This document shows, one piece after another, positions 1 to 5,101 of a DNA stretch of 7,476 nt (positions are counted from its first letter, which is position 1; each line of letters begins with the position of its first letter). Source of the DNA: an uncultured Clostridia bacterium (GTDB lineage: Bacteria > Bacillota > Clostridia > Christensenellales > Aristaeellaceae); the NCBI GenBank assembly GCA_946042585.1, contig CAMGDO010000036.1:1-7476 (forward strand), given 5' to 3'. Position numbers and translations under genes: made by a program. The notes beneath the pieces were generated by a model. The model saw only the letters and a list, made by a program, of their open reading frames with translations, was not told the DNA's origin and did no database searches.

Positions 1-619
1 CATGGTATTTGCAGCCCGTTTCCTTCGCCAGCTTCAGATCACGGGCAATGGGGCCCCATTCGCTTTCGCTGACGATGCCGCGGTGGCCGTGCGCTTTTGC
101 ATACCCGCCTGCGTGAATATATCCCCCATGCAGGAGGCTGTTGTCCTCGCAGTGCGCCGCCAGCACCTTGCCAAGCTCCGCGCAGCGCCGCATGGCTGCG
201 CGCATCATTTCTTCCGCCTGCACGCCGCGCCCGTCGTCCGAGAATGCCGCCACATCGCCTGCCATGCCCGCAAGGTCCGATAGCTGTGCACCCTTTTCGC
301 CCACCGTGATGGCGCCATAGGGATACACATCAATCACCGCGTCGCGTGCAATCAATTCCCGCTGCACCTGCAGATGCGCCGCGCTGTCGGGCACAGGGTT
401 CAGATTGGGCATGGCGCATACCGCCGTATAGCCGCCGCGCGCCGCGGCGCGGCTGCCCGTGGCGATCGTCTCCTTATAAGAAAAGCCCGGCTCGCGAAGA
501 TGCACATGCACATCGCAAAAGCCGGGAAACACCATATAACGGGGGGAACGCAAAGTCTCGGGCAGTTCGCCCGAAAAATCACACCCGGAAAGAAAGGGCG
601 CCGTCTTTGTCAGCTGCAT
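1..619 (-). CDS. pyrC: Dihydroorotase PyrC, type I-like (partial, C-terminus beyond left edge)
   Basis: Dihydroorotase closes carbamoyl-aspartate to dihydroorotate, the third step of de novo pyrimidine synthesis, in the cytoplasm. The first 206 codons are present. The metal-binding HxH lies in DVHVHLREPG (His38, His40), followed by KETIATGS, the GGYT...MPN..P stretch near residues 62-75, FSDDG (126-130; the second Asp matches the bridging Asp of type I enzymes), AHCED (His156) and the SESEWGPIARDLKLA segment typical of this family. The start at 619 is chosen because GAAAGGGG lies nine bases upstream and the N-terminal beta segment then precedes the HxH at the usual distance. Related cyclic amidohydrolases (allantoinase, hydantoinase) are the main alternative. 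The PyrR-type attenuator immediately upstream argues strongly for the pyrimidine enzyme. The last third, with the remaining metal ligands, is outside the window. Confidence 0.93.
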   Translation of the reverse strand, partial: MQLTKTAPFLSGCDFSGELPETLRSPRYMVFPGFCDVHVHLREPGFSYKETIATGSRAAARGGYTAVCAMPNLNPVPDSAAHLQVQRELIARDAVIDVYPYGAITVGEKGAQLSDLAGMAGDVAAFSDDGRGVQAEEMMRAAMRRCAELGKVLAAHCEDNSLLHGGYIHAGGYAKAHGHRGIVSESEWGPIARDLKLAKETGCKYH

Positions 620-628
620 CCTTGCAAT

Positions 629-636
629 CCCCTTTC
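629..636 (-). promoter_or_regulatory. Ribosome binding site of pyrC
   Basis: GAAAGGGG on the minus strand, nine bases before the ATG at 619. It lies just past the T-run of the attenuator terminator, so it is transcribed only when termination is avoided. Confidence 0.7.
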
Positions 637-640
637 TGAC

Positions 641-669
641 AAAAAAGTCTTGCCGATGAGCGGCAAGAC
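641..669 (-). terminator. Attenuator terminator in the pyrC leader
   Basis: On the minus strand a perfect 9-bp stem, GTCTTGCCG/CGGCAAGAC with loop CTCAT (661-669 pairing with 647-655), is followed directly by six T (641-646). This is a textbook intrinsic terminator. It lies between the pyrC promoter and the pyrC ribosome site, not after a gene, so it is regulatory. Its 5' arm TCTTGCC is also complementary to GGCAAGA at 716-722, giving the mutually exclusive antiterminator. Confidence 0.88.
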
Positions 670-722
670 GAACATGCACCAAAATTTCCGCAGCGCAATG
701 CGCCAGCACATGCAATCTTGCC
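661..722 (-). promoter_or_regulatory. Predicted antiterminator helix of the pyrC leader
   Basis: On the minus strand GGCAAGA (722-716) pairs with TCTTGCC in the 5' arm of the terminator, with flanking G-U pairs possible. The helix can be extended by TGCATG pairing with a second TGCATG just before the terminator. Formation removes both the 5' arm of the terminator and the 3' part of the PyrR hairpin, as expected for an antiterminator. This is drawn by eye; no folding energy was computed. Confidence 0.65.
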
Positions 723-747
723 AACCTCTCGTGTCGGCTTAAAGATT
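714..747 (-). promoter_or_regulatory. PyrR-binding anti-antiterminator hairpin
   Basis: The minus strand folds as a lower stem AATCTT/AAGATT (742-747 with 714-719), a TAA bulge on the 5' side (739-741), an upper stem GCCGAC/GTTGGC (733-738 with 720-725, one G-U pair) and a loop containing ACGAGAG (726-732). This is the architecture of known Bacillus PyrR sites: lower stem, 5' internal bulge, short upper stem and a loop ending GAGAGG. The run GAGAGG followed by a pyrimidine and U is the conserved recognition element. By analogy, PyrR with UMP stabilises this hairpin, blocks the antiterminator and lets the terminator form when pyrimidines are plentiful. No pyrR gene is in the window. Confidence 0.82.
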
Positions 748-756
748 TACATACAC

Positions 757-785
757 ACTATACCATATGTGCCAGCATTTGTCAA
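757..785 (-). promoter_or_regulatory. Sigma-A promoter of pyrC
   Basis: The minus strand has a perfect -35 TTGACA (785-780), a 17-bp spacer and -10 TATAGT (762-757) preceded by TGG, an extended -10. Transcription should begin near 750, so the RNA starts almost exactly at the base of the PyrR hairpin. The promoter lies about 30 bp after the stop of the acetyltransferase gene. No convincing terminator separates the two, so some readthrough from the upstream genes is possible. Confidence 0.87.
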
Positions 786-814
786 CACAGCCCGCCGTCC
801 CTTCGCGGCAGATT

Positions 815-1414
815 TCATTCAATTCCGAGTTTCTCCCGCGCCAGACCGCGCACCTGGTCAAACCGCAGCACCGCCGGCTGGTTTTTTAGATGCGGCAGGA
901 TCTGCTTTTCCATCCAGGTCAGATGATACCAGCGGCCAAATTTGTAGCCGCTCTGATAGAACGTCCCCACCCGATGATAGCCCATGCGCGTATGAAAGCG
1001 GATGCTGTCCATCGTCAGATATTCATCCTCCGTCTCCGGCTCCGCAATGGCTGCCTCCACATTGCAGATATTCTGCAAGGCCAGCGCCCCCTCCAGCGCC
1101 GTATACAGCGCGCGCCCCACGCCGCAGCGATGCAGCCCCTGCTTCACATACACCGTGCTTTCCACCGCCCAGTCATACGCCGCGCGGGTCTTGAAGGGGC
1201 CTGCATAGGCATAGCCTGCAATCTCGCCGCCGCGTTCAGCCACAAGATAGGGATACTTTTCCAGCGTGTGCGCAATGCGCGCGGCAAACTCGCTTTCCTT
1301 GGGCACATCATATTCAAAAGTGATCGCCGTTTTTTCCACATAGGGCGCATAGATAGCCAGCAGGGCAGGCGCGTCCGCCGCCGCAGCCGCCCGGATTTTG
1401 CATGTTTCGTTCAT
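815..1414 (-). CDS. GNAT family N-acetyltransferase, phosphinothricin acetyltransferase-like
   Basis: The 199-residue product is a cytoplasmic acetyl-CoA-dependent N-acetyltransferase. The order of motifs matches the Pat/MnaT-like branch: IRAAAAADAPALLAIYAPYV at the N-terminus, ITFEYDVP (31-38), YLVAERGGEIAGYAYAGPF (56-74), RAAYDWAVESTVYV (77-90, containing the candidate catalytic Glu85), the acetyl-CoA loop HRCGVGRAL (95-103) and FHTRMGYHRVGTFYQSGYKFGRW near 140-162. Family members acetylate phosphinothricin, methionine sulfone or sulfoximine, or other small amines; the actual substrate here is unknown. The start at 1414 is chosen because it aligns with the family N-terminus, sits a few bases after AGGGAAGAG and overlaps the preceding stop as ATGA, which suggests translational coupling to the hydrolase gene. 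An upstream in-frame ATG at 1558 would lie inside that gene and was rejected. The C-terminal tail of about 25 residues is not part of the core fold. Confidence 0.9.
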   Translation of the reverse strand: MNETCKIRAAAAADAPALLAIYAPYVEKTAITFEYDVPKESEFAARIAHTLEKYPYLVAERGGEIAGYAYAGPFKTRAAYDWAVESTVYVKQGLHRCGVGRALYTALEGALALQNICNVEAAIAEPETEDEYLTMDSIRFHTRMGYHRVGTFYQSGYKFGRWYHLTWMEKQILPHLKNQPAVLRFDQVRGLAREKLGIE

Positions 1415-2502
1415 TTGTTGATCTCTTCCCTTTCCTGCAGTCCCGCTGCCTCCAGCATGGACTGCCACAGCGCGTTGAGCACGCGCAGAAACAACCGGTA
1501 TGTCTCCGGCTTCGTGCGCAAAAGCTTTTGCAGCACGGGCAGGGTGTTGGCGATCCACCCGCGCAGCAGCTCATTGACCGTCTCCGCCTGCGTCGCCGTC
1601 ACAATGTCGTATACCGCTTCCACAAACTGCTCGCGCTCCTCCAGCGTCAGCCTTCTGAGCAGCGCGTTCACCATGTCTCCAGCCAGCAGGCTGCCCCCGC
1701 TCGCGCGCTCGGCATGGTCAAATCCCATGCCCTCGGTTTTCCATGTATAGGGATAGTGCTGCAGCATGCCAAGCGTACGGCTCTCCACCAGCTGCACATT
1801 CTCCGGCTGCGTAAACAGCCGCCCCACCAGCGAAGCGCGCGGCAGAAGGACGCGCATTCGCGGCTGCATCTGCGCAAATTCATCGCTCTGCGTCAGCTTT
1901 TCCGACAGCCCCGGCCCGTCAAAACTGACCGCCTGCCGGATGCGCGCGCGTGTGCGCGCATCGCTGCGCACGGCGGCATACAGCGCCAGATTGCCGCCCT
2001 TGGAATGCCCGCATATTTCCATCGGCGCGTCAAAGGGCGACCGGCTTTCGGCATATGCGCGCGCCAGCGCCTGCGCAGGCACCTCCTCCAGAAACGCCAG
2101 ATTGAAGTCCTCCTTCCACCCCGCCACGGTATTATCCGTGCCGCGGAAGGCAACAAGCAGCGTGTCGTCGGGCAGCGCCACCGTCATTGCGGCAAACTGC
2201 GTCTGCGACCGGGCGTCGAACACATCGGTGAAATCCAGAAACCTTATGTTCTCATAGCGTCTGGCCAGCGCCGCCTGCTCGCACAGCATGCTGTCATCCC
2301 GGCTCTGAAAGCCGAATCTCACCACCTGCGCAGTATCCTCACGGGCAAACAGCGCGCAGCCCAGCGCCTGCGCCAGCGTCATTCCTGGCTCGGCGCAGCT
2401 CAAATCCACATAGGCAAGCTGCGCAAAGATCAGCCGGTCCACATCGTTCAAAGGCGACTGCGCCAGGGAGATTTCCCCGCTTCGTTTCAAATACTCCAGC
2501 AT
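1411..2502 (-). CDS. DUF2974 / Mbeg1-like alpha/beta-hydrolase
   Basis: This 363-residue protein resembles the DUF2974 family, lipase-like alpha/beta-hydrolases of Bacillota with no firmly assigned substrate. Visible landmarks are the N-terminal LNDVDRLIFAQLAYVD (about 19-33), AFRGTD (118-123, the usual oxyanion-hole strand), the nucleophile elbow GHSKGGNLA (165-173, Ser167), SFDGPGL (193-199) and LQHYPYTW (248-254, candidate catalytic His249). There is no signal peptide or membrane segment, so a cytoplasmic location is likely. The start at 2502 gives the typical family opening (MLEYLKRSGEISL) with GGGTGAT just upstream. An in-frame ATG at 2601 would add 33 residues after the predicted transcription start; its ribosome site is weak, but it cannot be excluded. 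The stop overlaps the start of the acetyltransferase by four bases, so the two form an operon. The enzymatic role is inferred from fold only. Confidence 0.85.
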   Translation of the reverse strand: MLEYLKRSGEISLAQSPLNDVDRLIFAQLAYVDLSCAEPGMTLAQALGCALFAREDTAQVVRFGFQSRDDSMLCEQAALARRYENIRFLDFTDVFDARSQTQFAAMTVALPDDTLLVAFRGTDNTVAGWKEDFNLAFLEEVPAQALARAYAESRSPFDAPMEICGHSKGGNLALYAAVRSDARTRARIRQAVSFDGPGLSEKLTQSDEFAQMQPRMRVLLPRASLVGRLFTQPENVQLVESRTLGMLQHYPYTWKTEGMGFDHAERASGGSLLAGDMVNALLRRLTLEEREQFVEAVYDIVTATQAETVNELLRGWIANTLPVLQKLLRTKPETYRLFLRVLNALWQSMLEAAGLQEREEINK

Positions 2503-2503
2503 A

Positions 2504-2542
2504 TCATCACCCGGTATATGAGCATATGCCGCATACCCCGGG
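2504..2542 (-). promoter_or_regulatory. Hairpin overlapping the ribosome site of the DUF2974 gene
   Basis: In the minus-strand leader CCCGGGGTAT (2542-2533) can pair with ATACCGGG (2517-2510), eight pairs with a two-G bulge. The 15-base loop contains the palindrome GCATATGC. The last GGG of the 3' arm is the beginning of the GGGTGAT ribosome site before the ATG at 2502, so the fold would partly mask it. No T-run follows, so it is not a terminator. The regulatory role is inference. Confidence 0.4.
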
Positions 2543-2620
2543 AAACGTTCCTGCTTGGTCTGTTTGCGTTCAGCCTCTTCCCGGCGTGCACCGTCTGGCA
2601 TAAGGACGGCTCGCCCCTGC

Positions 2621-2626
2621 ATTATA
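2621..2626 (-). promoter_or_regulatory. Probable extended -10 promoter for the DUF2974-GNAT pair
   Basis: The minus strand reads TGCTATAAT, a perfect -10 TATAAT with an extended TGC. No good -35 is visible at 16-18 bases (TGGTCT is the nearest), which is tolerated by extended -10 promoters. It lies in the 184-bp gap after ypeB and would start RNA near 2614, leaving a leader of about 110 bases before the ATG. Confidence 0.6.
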
Positions 2627-2686
2627 GCACAGAATCTGCTGCCAGACCATGAAAATCTCATCCCGTCAGAGGCGCGCTTATTCTTA

Positions 2687-3997
2687 TCAGCTGGCTTTGG
2701 GGCCATTGTCCGTCTGCACAAGCCGCTGAATATCCCGCTGCCGCGCCGTCTGCGCATCGATGTACACATAGTATGTATCTCCCTGATATTCACCCATGAA
2801 TTCCCAGCACAAATACTCCCTGTTGTTCTGGGGAATGACGCACAGCTGCGTTTGGCGGATACTCAGCCGCTCACTCACCGCCCCCTGCGCCTCCTCCTGC
2901 GTGATGGAAGGCGTAAGGAAATCCCGCTGCGTATGGCTGGACAGATAATGCCGTGCTTCCAGCCCCACCACATCCAGATTGTCCATGCGCACCTGCACCT
3001 TCACCAGATCGGGATACAGCACCACCCCTTCCTGCACAGCGGCATAGCTCAGCGTGACCATGCCGGCATAAATCTGCCAGAAGGTCAGCCGCATTTCCCC
3101 ATAGCCGTGCAGACGCAGAAATTCCAGCGCCGCTTCCTTGCACTCTTCCAGTCCATACTGCGGCGTGAACGCCGCCGTTTCCGGAAACATCCACAGGATG
3201 TCTCCACCCTGCTTGGTCACCGCCGCCTGCAGCACGCAGTCGTTCTTTTCGATGCGCACCCCCCAGGCCGGAATGCTGCCGCCGCATTCCTGCGTCAGCT
3301 GAACGCTGCTGATGTCGGGCAGATATCCCCTGACAATGCCCGCAACCGCTTCCTGCCCCACATTCTCCTGCCCGAGCCCGCGCGGCTCGTTTTCGCTGAC
3401 CACATCGCTGAAGGGGCCGTCATAGATCAGCGTGGGATAATCCACCGCTGCCGCCGCGCCCTCCAGCGGCCGCGTCAGGCTGTCTGCATCCGCCATATAG
3501 GGGCTCAGCGTATCAAATCTGATTTTTCCCGCCTGCATCTGCCCATAGGCGCTTCTCAGTTCGTCCAGCAGCGCGCTGCAGGCTTCTGACAACGCCCTGA
3601 GCTTTTCCGCATCCGCTTCCGAAACGGCGGCGTCCGCCTGAATCAGCAGCGCGTTGGTAAAATCGCTGAGCTGATTGCACAGCTTCACCGTATCCGCCAT
3701 CGCCGCATGCGACAGCGGCAGCGCGCTCAACCCGCTCTGCACTGCCGCCGCGTCGCTGCCAATCTTGCTCAGCAGCACGGCGCTTTGCCCCTCATCCTGG
3801 GATATGAGCGCCTTGCCGATGTTGACCTTCATCTGTTCCATCTGCTCCAGCGACGCCTGCAGCGCGCCCTGATAGGCGTCATCCAGAGCCTGCGCATAGC
3901 GATCCGCCGTCTGCTCCGCCTCCACCGCATAGGCCACCGCCAGCAGCACGCACATGCCCAGCAGCGTATACAGCAATATATGATGCTTTTTCTGCAT
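2687..3997 (-). CDS. ypeB: Germination protein YpeB
   Basis: YpeB is the partner of the cortex hydrolase SleB. In Bacillus the two depend on each other for stable presence in the spore, and YpeB is processed during germination. The 436-residue protein has a short basic N-terminus and one membrane helix (about 7-25, ILLYTLLGMCVLLAVAYAV). A helical Gln/Ala-rich region of roughly 170 residues follows, then repeated PepSY-like units; the clearest is at the C-terminus from about 365 to 425 (SITQEEAQGAVSERL ... YYVYIDAQTARQRDI). Length and layout are those of full-length YpeB. The start at 3997 is preferred over an ATG 21 bases upstream because AAGGAGG sits five bases before it. That ribosome site abuts the sleB stop codon (TAAGGAGG) and the two genes are ten bases apart, so they are co-transcribed. 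Expression late in the forespore is expected from the family, but I could not see a clear sigma-G promoter. Confidence 0.93.
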   Translation of the reverse strand: MQKKHHILLYTLLGMCVLLAVAYAVEAEQTADRYAQALDDAYQGALQASLEQMEQMKVNIGKALISQDEGQSAVLLSKIGSDAAAVQSGLSALPLSHAAMADTVKLCNQLSDFTNALLIQADAAVSEADAEKLRALSEACSALLDELRSAYGQMQAGKIRFDTLSPYMADADSLTRPLEGAAAAVDYPTLIYDGPFSDVVSENEPRGLGQENVGQEAVAGIVRGYLPDISSVQLTQECGGSIPAWGVRIEKNDCVLQAAVTKQGGDILWMFPETAAFTPQYGLEECKEAALEFLRLHGYGEMRLTFWQIYAGMVTLSYAAVQEGVVLYPDLVKVQVRMDNLDVVGLEARHYLSSHTQRDFLTPSITQEEAQGAVSERLSIRQTQLCVIPQNNREYLCWEFMGEYQGDTYYVYIDAQTARQRDIQRLVQTDNGPKAS

Positions 3998-4007
3998 GCG
4001 CGCCTCC

Positions 4008-4676
4008 TTACACCGCAAACGCGTGCGCGCCGATGGTCAATCGCACCTCACGCGTCCAGATCCAGCTGGAAGTCGCCGTCGCGGGATTGTAGTAATAAAT
4101 GCAGCCGCTGGTCGGGTCCCACCCTGCCAGCGCATCATTGGCCGCGCGGATGGATTCACCGTCCGGCGTCATCCACATCTGCCCATCCTTCACGCAGTCA
4201 AACGCCCCCGCCTGAAAAATGACCCCCGAAATGGTATTGGGAAAGGATGCGCTCTTCACACGGTTGAGCACCACCGCCGCCACCGCCACCTTTCCCACAT
4301 ACGGTTCACCCCGCGCTTCTCCATGCACCAGCCGCGCCAGCAGATATGCTTCGCTCTCTCCTCCCGCGGATGCCGCTGTGCTCGTCGTGCTGCCCAGCGA
4401 TATTCCCAGCGCCGCCGCCGTAGCCGCGCCCACCACGCCGTCCGCCTTCAGCCCGTTCTTTTTCTGAAACCAGATCACCGCGTCATAGGTCGCCTGCCCG
4501 AAAATTCCATCCAGCGCGCCGCTGTAATAGCCATACTGTTTGAGCTTTTGCTGCACACGGTATACATCGTCCCCACGCGAGCCCCAGGCCACCGCTCCAT
4601 GGGCGTCCGAAGCTGCCGCCAGCAGCACCATCACCGCCGCAGCCGCCGCCAGACACCGCCTGATTTTCTTTTTCAT
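4008..4676 (-). CDS. sleB: Spore cortex-lytic enzyme SleB
   Basis: SleB is a lytic transglycosylase that cleaves the muramic-lactam-containing cortex peptidoglycan during spore germination. The 222-residue product has an N-terminal signal peptide (KKKIRR, then an Ala/Leu-rich core to about residue 27), a peptidoglycan-binding domain (about 30-91, with SRGDDVYRVQQKLKQYGYY and the DGIFGQATYDAVIWFQ repeat) and a Ser/Thr/Ala linker. The SleB/CwlJ catalytic domain follows (about 107-222). Glu120 in HGEARGEPYVGKVAVAAVVLNRV is the expected catalytic acid, and the domain ends with the usual WTREVRLTIGAHAFA. The start at 4676 follows GGGGAGG by seven bases. SleB-like domains also occur in phage lysins, and this gene lies next to phage genes. 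However, the binding-domain plus catalytic-domain layout and the ypeB partner directly downstream show it to be the host germination enzyme. Confidence 0.95.
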   Translation of the reverse strand: MKKKIRRCLAAAAAVMVLLAAASDAHGAVAWGSRGDDVYRVQQKLKQYGYYSGALDGIFGQATYDAVIWFQKKNGLKADGVVGAATAAALGISLGSTTSTAASAGGESEAYLLARLVHGEARGEPYVGKVAVAAVVLNRVKSASFPNTISGVIFQAGAFDCVKDGQMWMTPDGESIRAANDALAGWDPTSGCIYYYNPATATSSWIWTREVRLTIGAHAFAV

Positions 4677-4790
4677 GCCATCGCCTCCCCGCGTAGTGTG
4701 CGCATCACAGCGCCTATTTATGTTTCTCTCCCGTCTTGCAAAATTTCCTCCATTTGCCCTGAATCGCCCTTCTTTCCGTCATGCGCGGCC

Positions 4791-4809
4791 ATGGCGCGCG
4801 CCATTTTTC
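4791..4809 (+). repeat. Perfect 14-bp palindrome followed by T5
   Basis: ATGGCGCGCGCCAT (4791-4804) is its own reverse complement and is followed by further T, making a run of five (4804-4808). As RNA it gives only a short stem (five pairs around GCGC). It could be a weak plus-strand terminator or a protein-binding site. It lies 33 bp before the stronger terminator. Confidence 0.4.
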
Positions 4810-4830
4810 CCTGCTATGCTGTATCCTGAC

Positions 4831-4863
4831 AAAAACAGCAGCCGGCATGCCGGCGCTTTTTTT
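4831..4863 (+). terminator. Intrinsic terminator ahead of the phage genes, possibly bidirectional
   Basis: AGC-A-GCCGG-CATG-CCGGC-GCT (4837-4857) forms an eight-pair GC-rich stem with one bulged A and a four-base loop. Seven T follow (4857-4863), giving a good plus-strand terminator. The core GCCGGCATGCCGGC is a perfect palindrome. On the minus strand the same hairpin is followed by TGTTTTTG, so weaker termination toward sleB is also possible. The T-run ends 14 bases before the AAAGGAGG of the first phage gene. Confidence 0.78.
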
Positions 4864-4888
4864 GATCTTCTTCCGCAAAGGAGGCGCT

Positions 4889-5101
4889 ATGTCCGCAAGA
4901 AAAACTCCCGGGCGCGAAATCCGCGCCCAGACCGAGCGCACCGTCCTGCTCGGCCTTTCCCGTCTGGAGGAGATCCTCACCGATCCCTCCACCTCCAACG
5001 CCGATGTGTTCAAAGGGCTCACCCTGCTGTTTGAACGCATCTATCAGCGCGAAGCGGAGGGCGCAGCCGCAGGCGATTTCAAGCTCCGCGTGACCGCATG
5101 A
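4889..5101 (+). CDS. Small protein in the small-terminase (TerS) position
   Basis: This 70-residue hydrophilic protein is mostly predicted helix by eye: REIRAQTERTVLLGLSRLEEIL (two-part helix, about 9-30), a short break with DPSTSNAD, then VFKGLTLLFERIYQRE (about 40-55) and a short tail. AAAGGAGG lies five bases before the ATG at 4889. Its stop overlaps the start of the large terminase gene as ATGA, so translation of the two is coupled. By position it should be the DNA-recognising small terminase subunit. At 70 residues it is much shorter than usual (well over 100), and I see no helix-turn-helix DNA-binding segment before the oligomerisation-like helices. It could be a minimal or truncated TerS, or an accessory protein of the packaging operon. 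I do not recognise the family from sequence, so only location supports the assignment. Confidence 0.5.
   Translation: MSARKTPGREIRAQTERTVLLGLSRLEEILTDPSTSNADVFKGLTLLFERIYQREAEGAAAGDFKLRVTA

Noticed and set aside
1..742. Several plus-strand frames opposite pyrC and its leader
   Set aside because: The minus-strand reading gives a clear dihydroorotase with HxH, MPN, FSDDG and AHCED motifs; the plus-strand frames are antisense with no family features.
786..814. Possible terminator after the acetyltransferase gene (GCCG...CGGC on the minus strand)
   Set aside because: The stem is only four pairs and there is no T-run; transcription may simply continue into the pyrC promoter region.
1402..3589. 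Long plus-strand open frames opposite the DUF2974 gene and ypeB
   Set aside because: Arg/Gln/His-rich translations without motifs and without ribosome sites, lying exactly opposite well-supported genes; shadows of GC-rich coding sequence.
4008..4676. Reading the SleB gene as a phage endolysin because it adjoins phage genes
   Set aside because: It is on the opposite strand from the phage genes, has the signal peptide plus peptidoglycan-binding plus SleB domain order of spore enzymes, and is directly followed by ypeB.
4694..4723. Possible sigma-G promoter of sleB (ACATA, 18 bases, CACACTA on the minus strand)
   Set aside because: The -10 has a mismatch to CATnnTA, and the implied transcription start falls inside the ribosome site at 4684-4690, so the match is probably chance.
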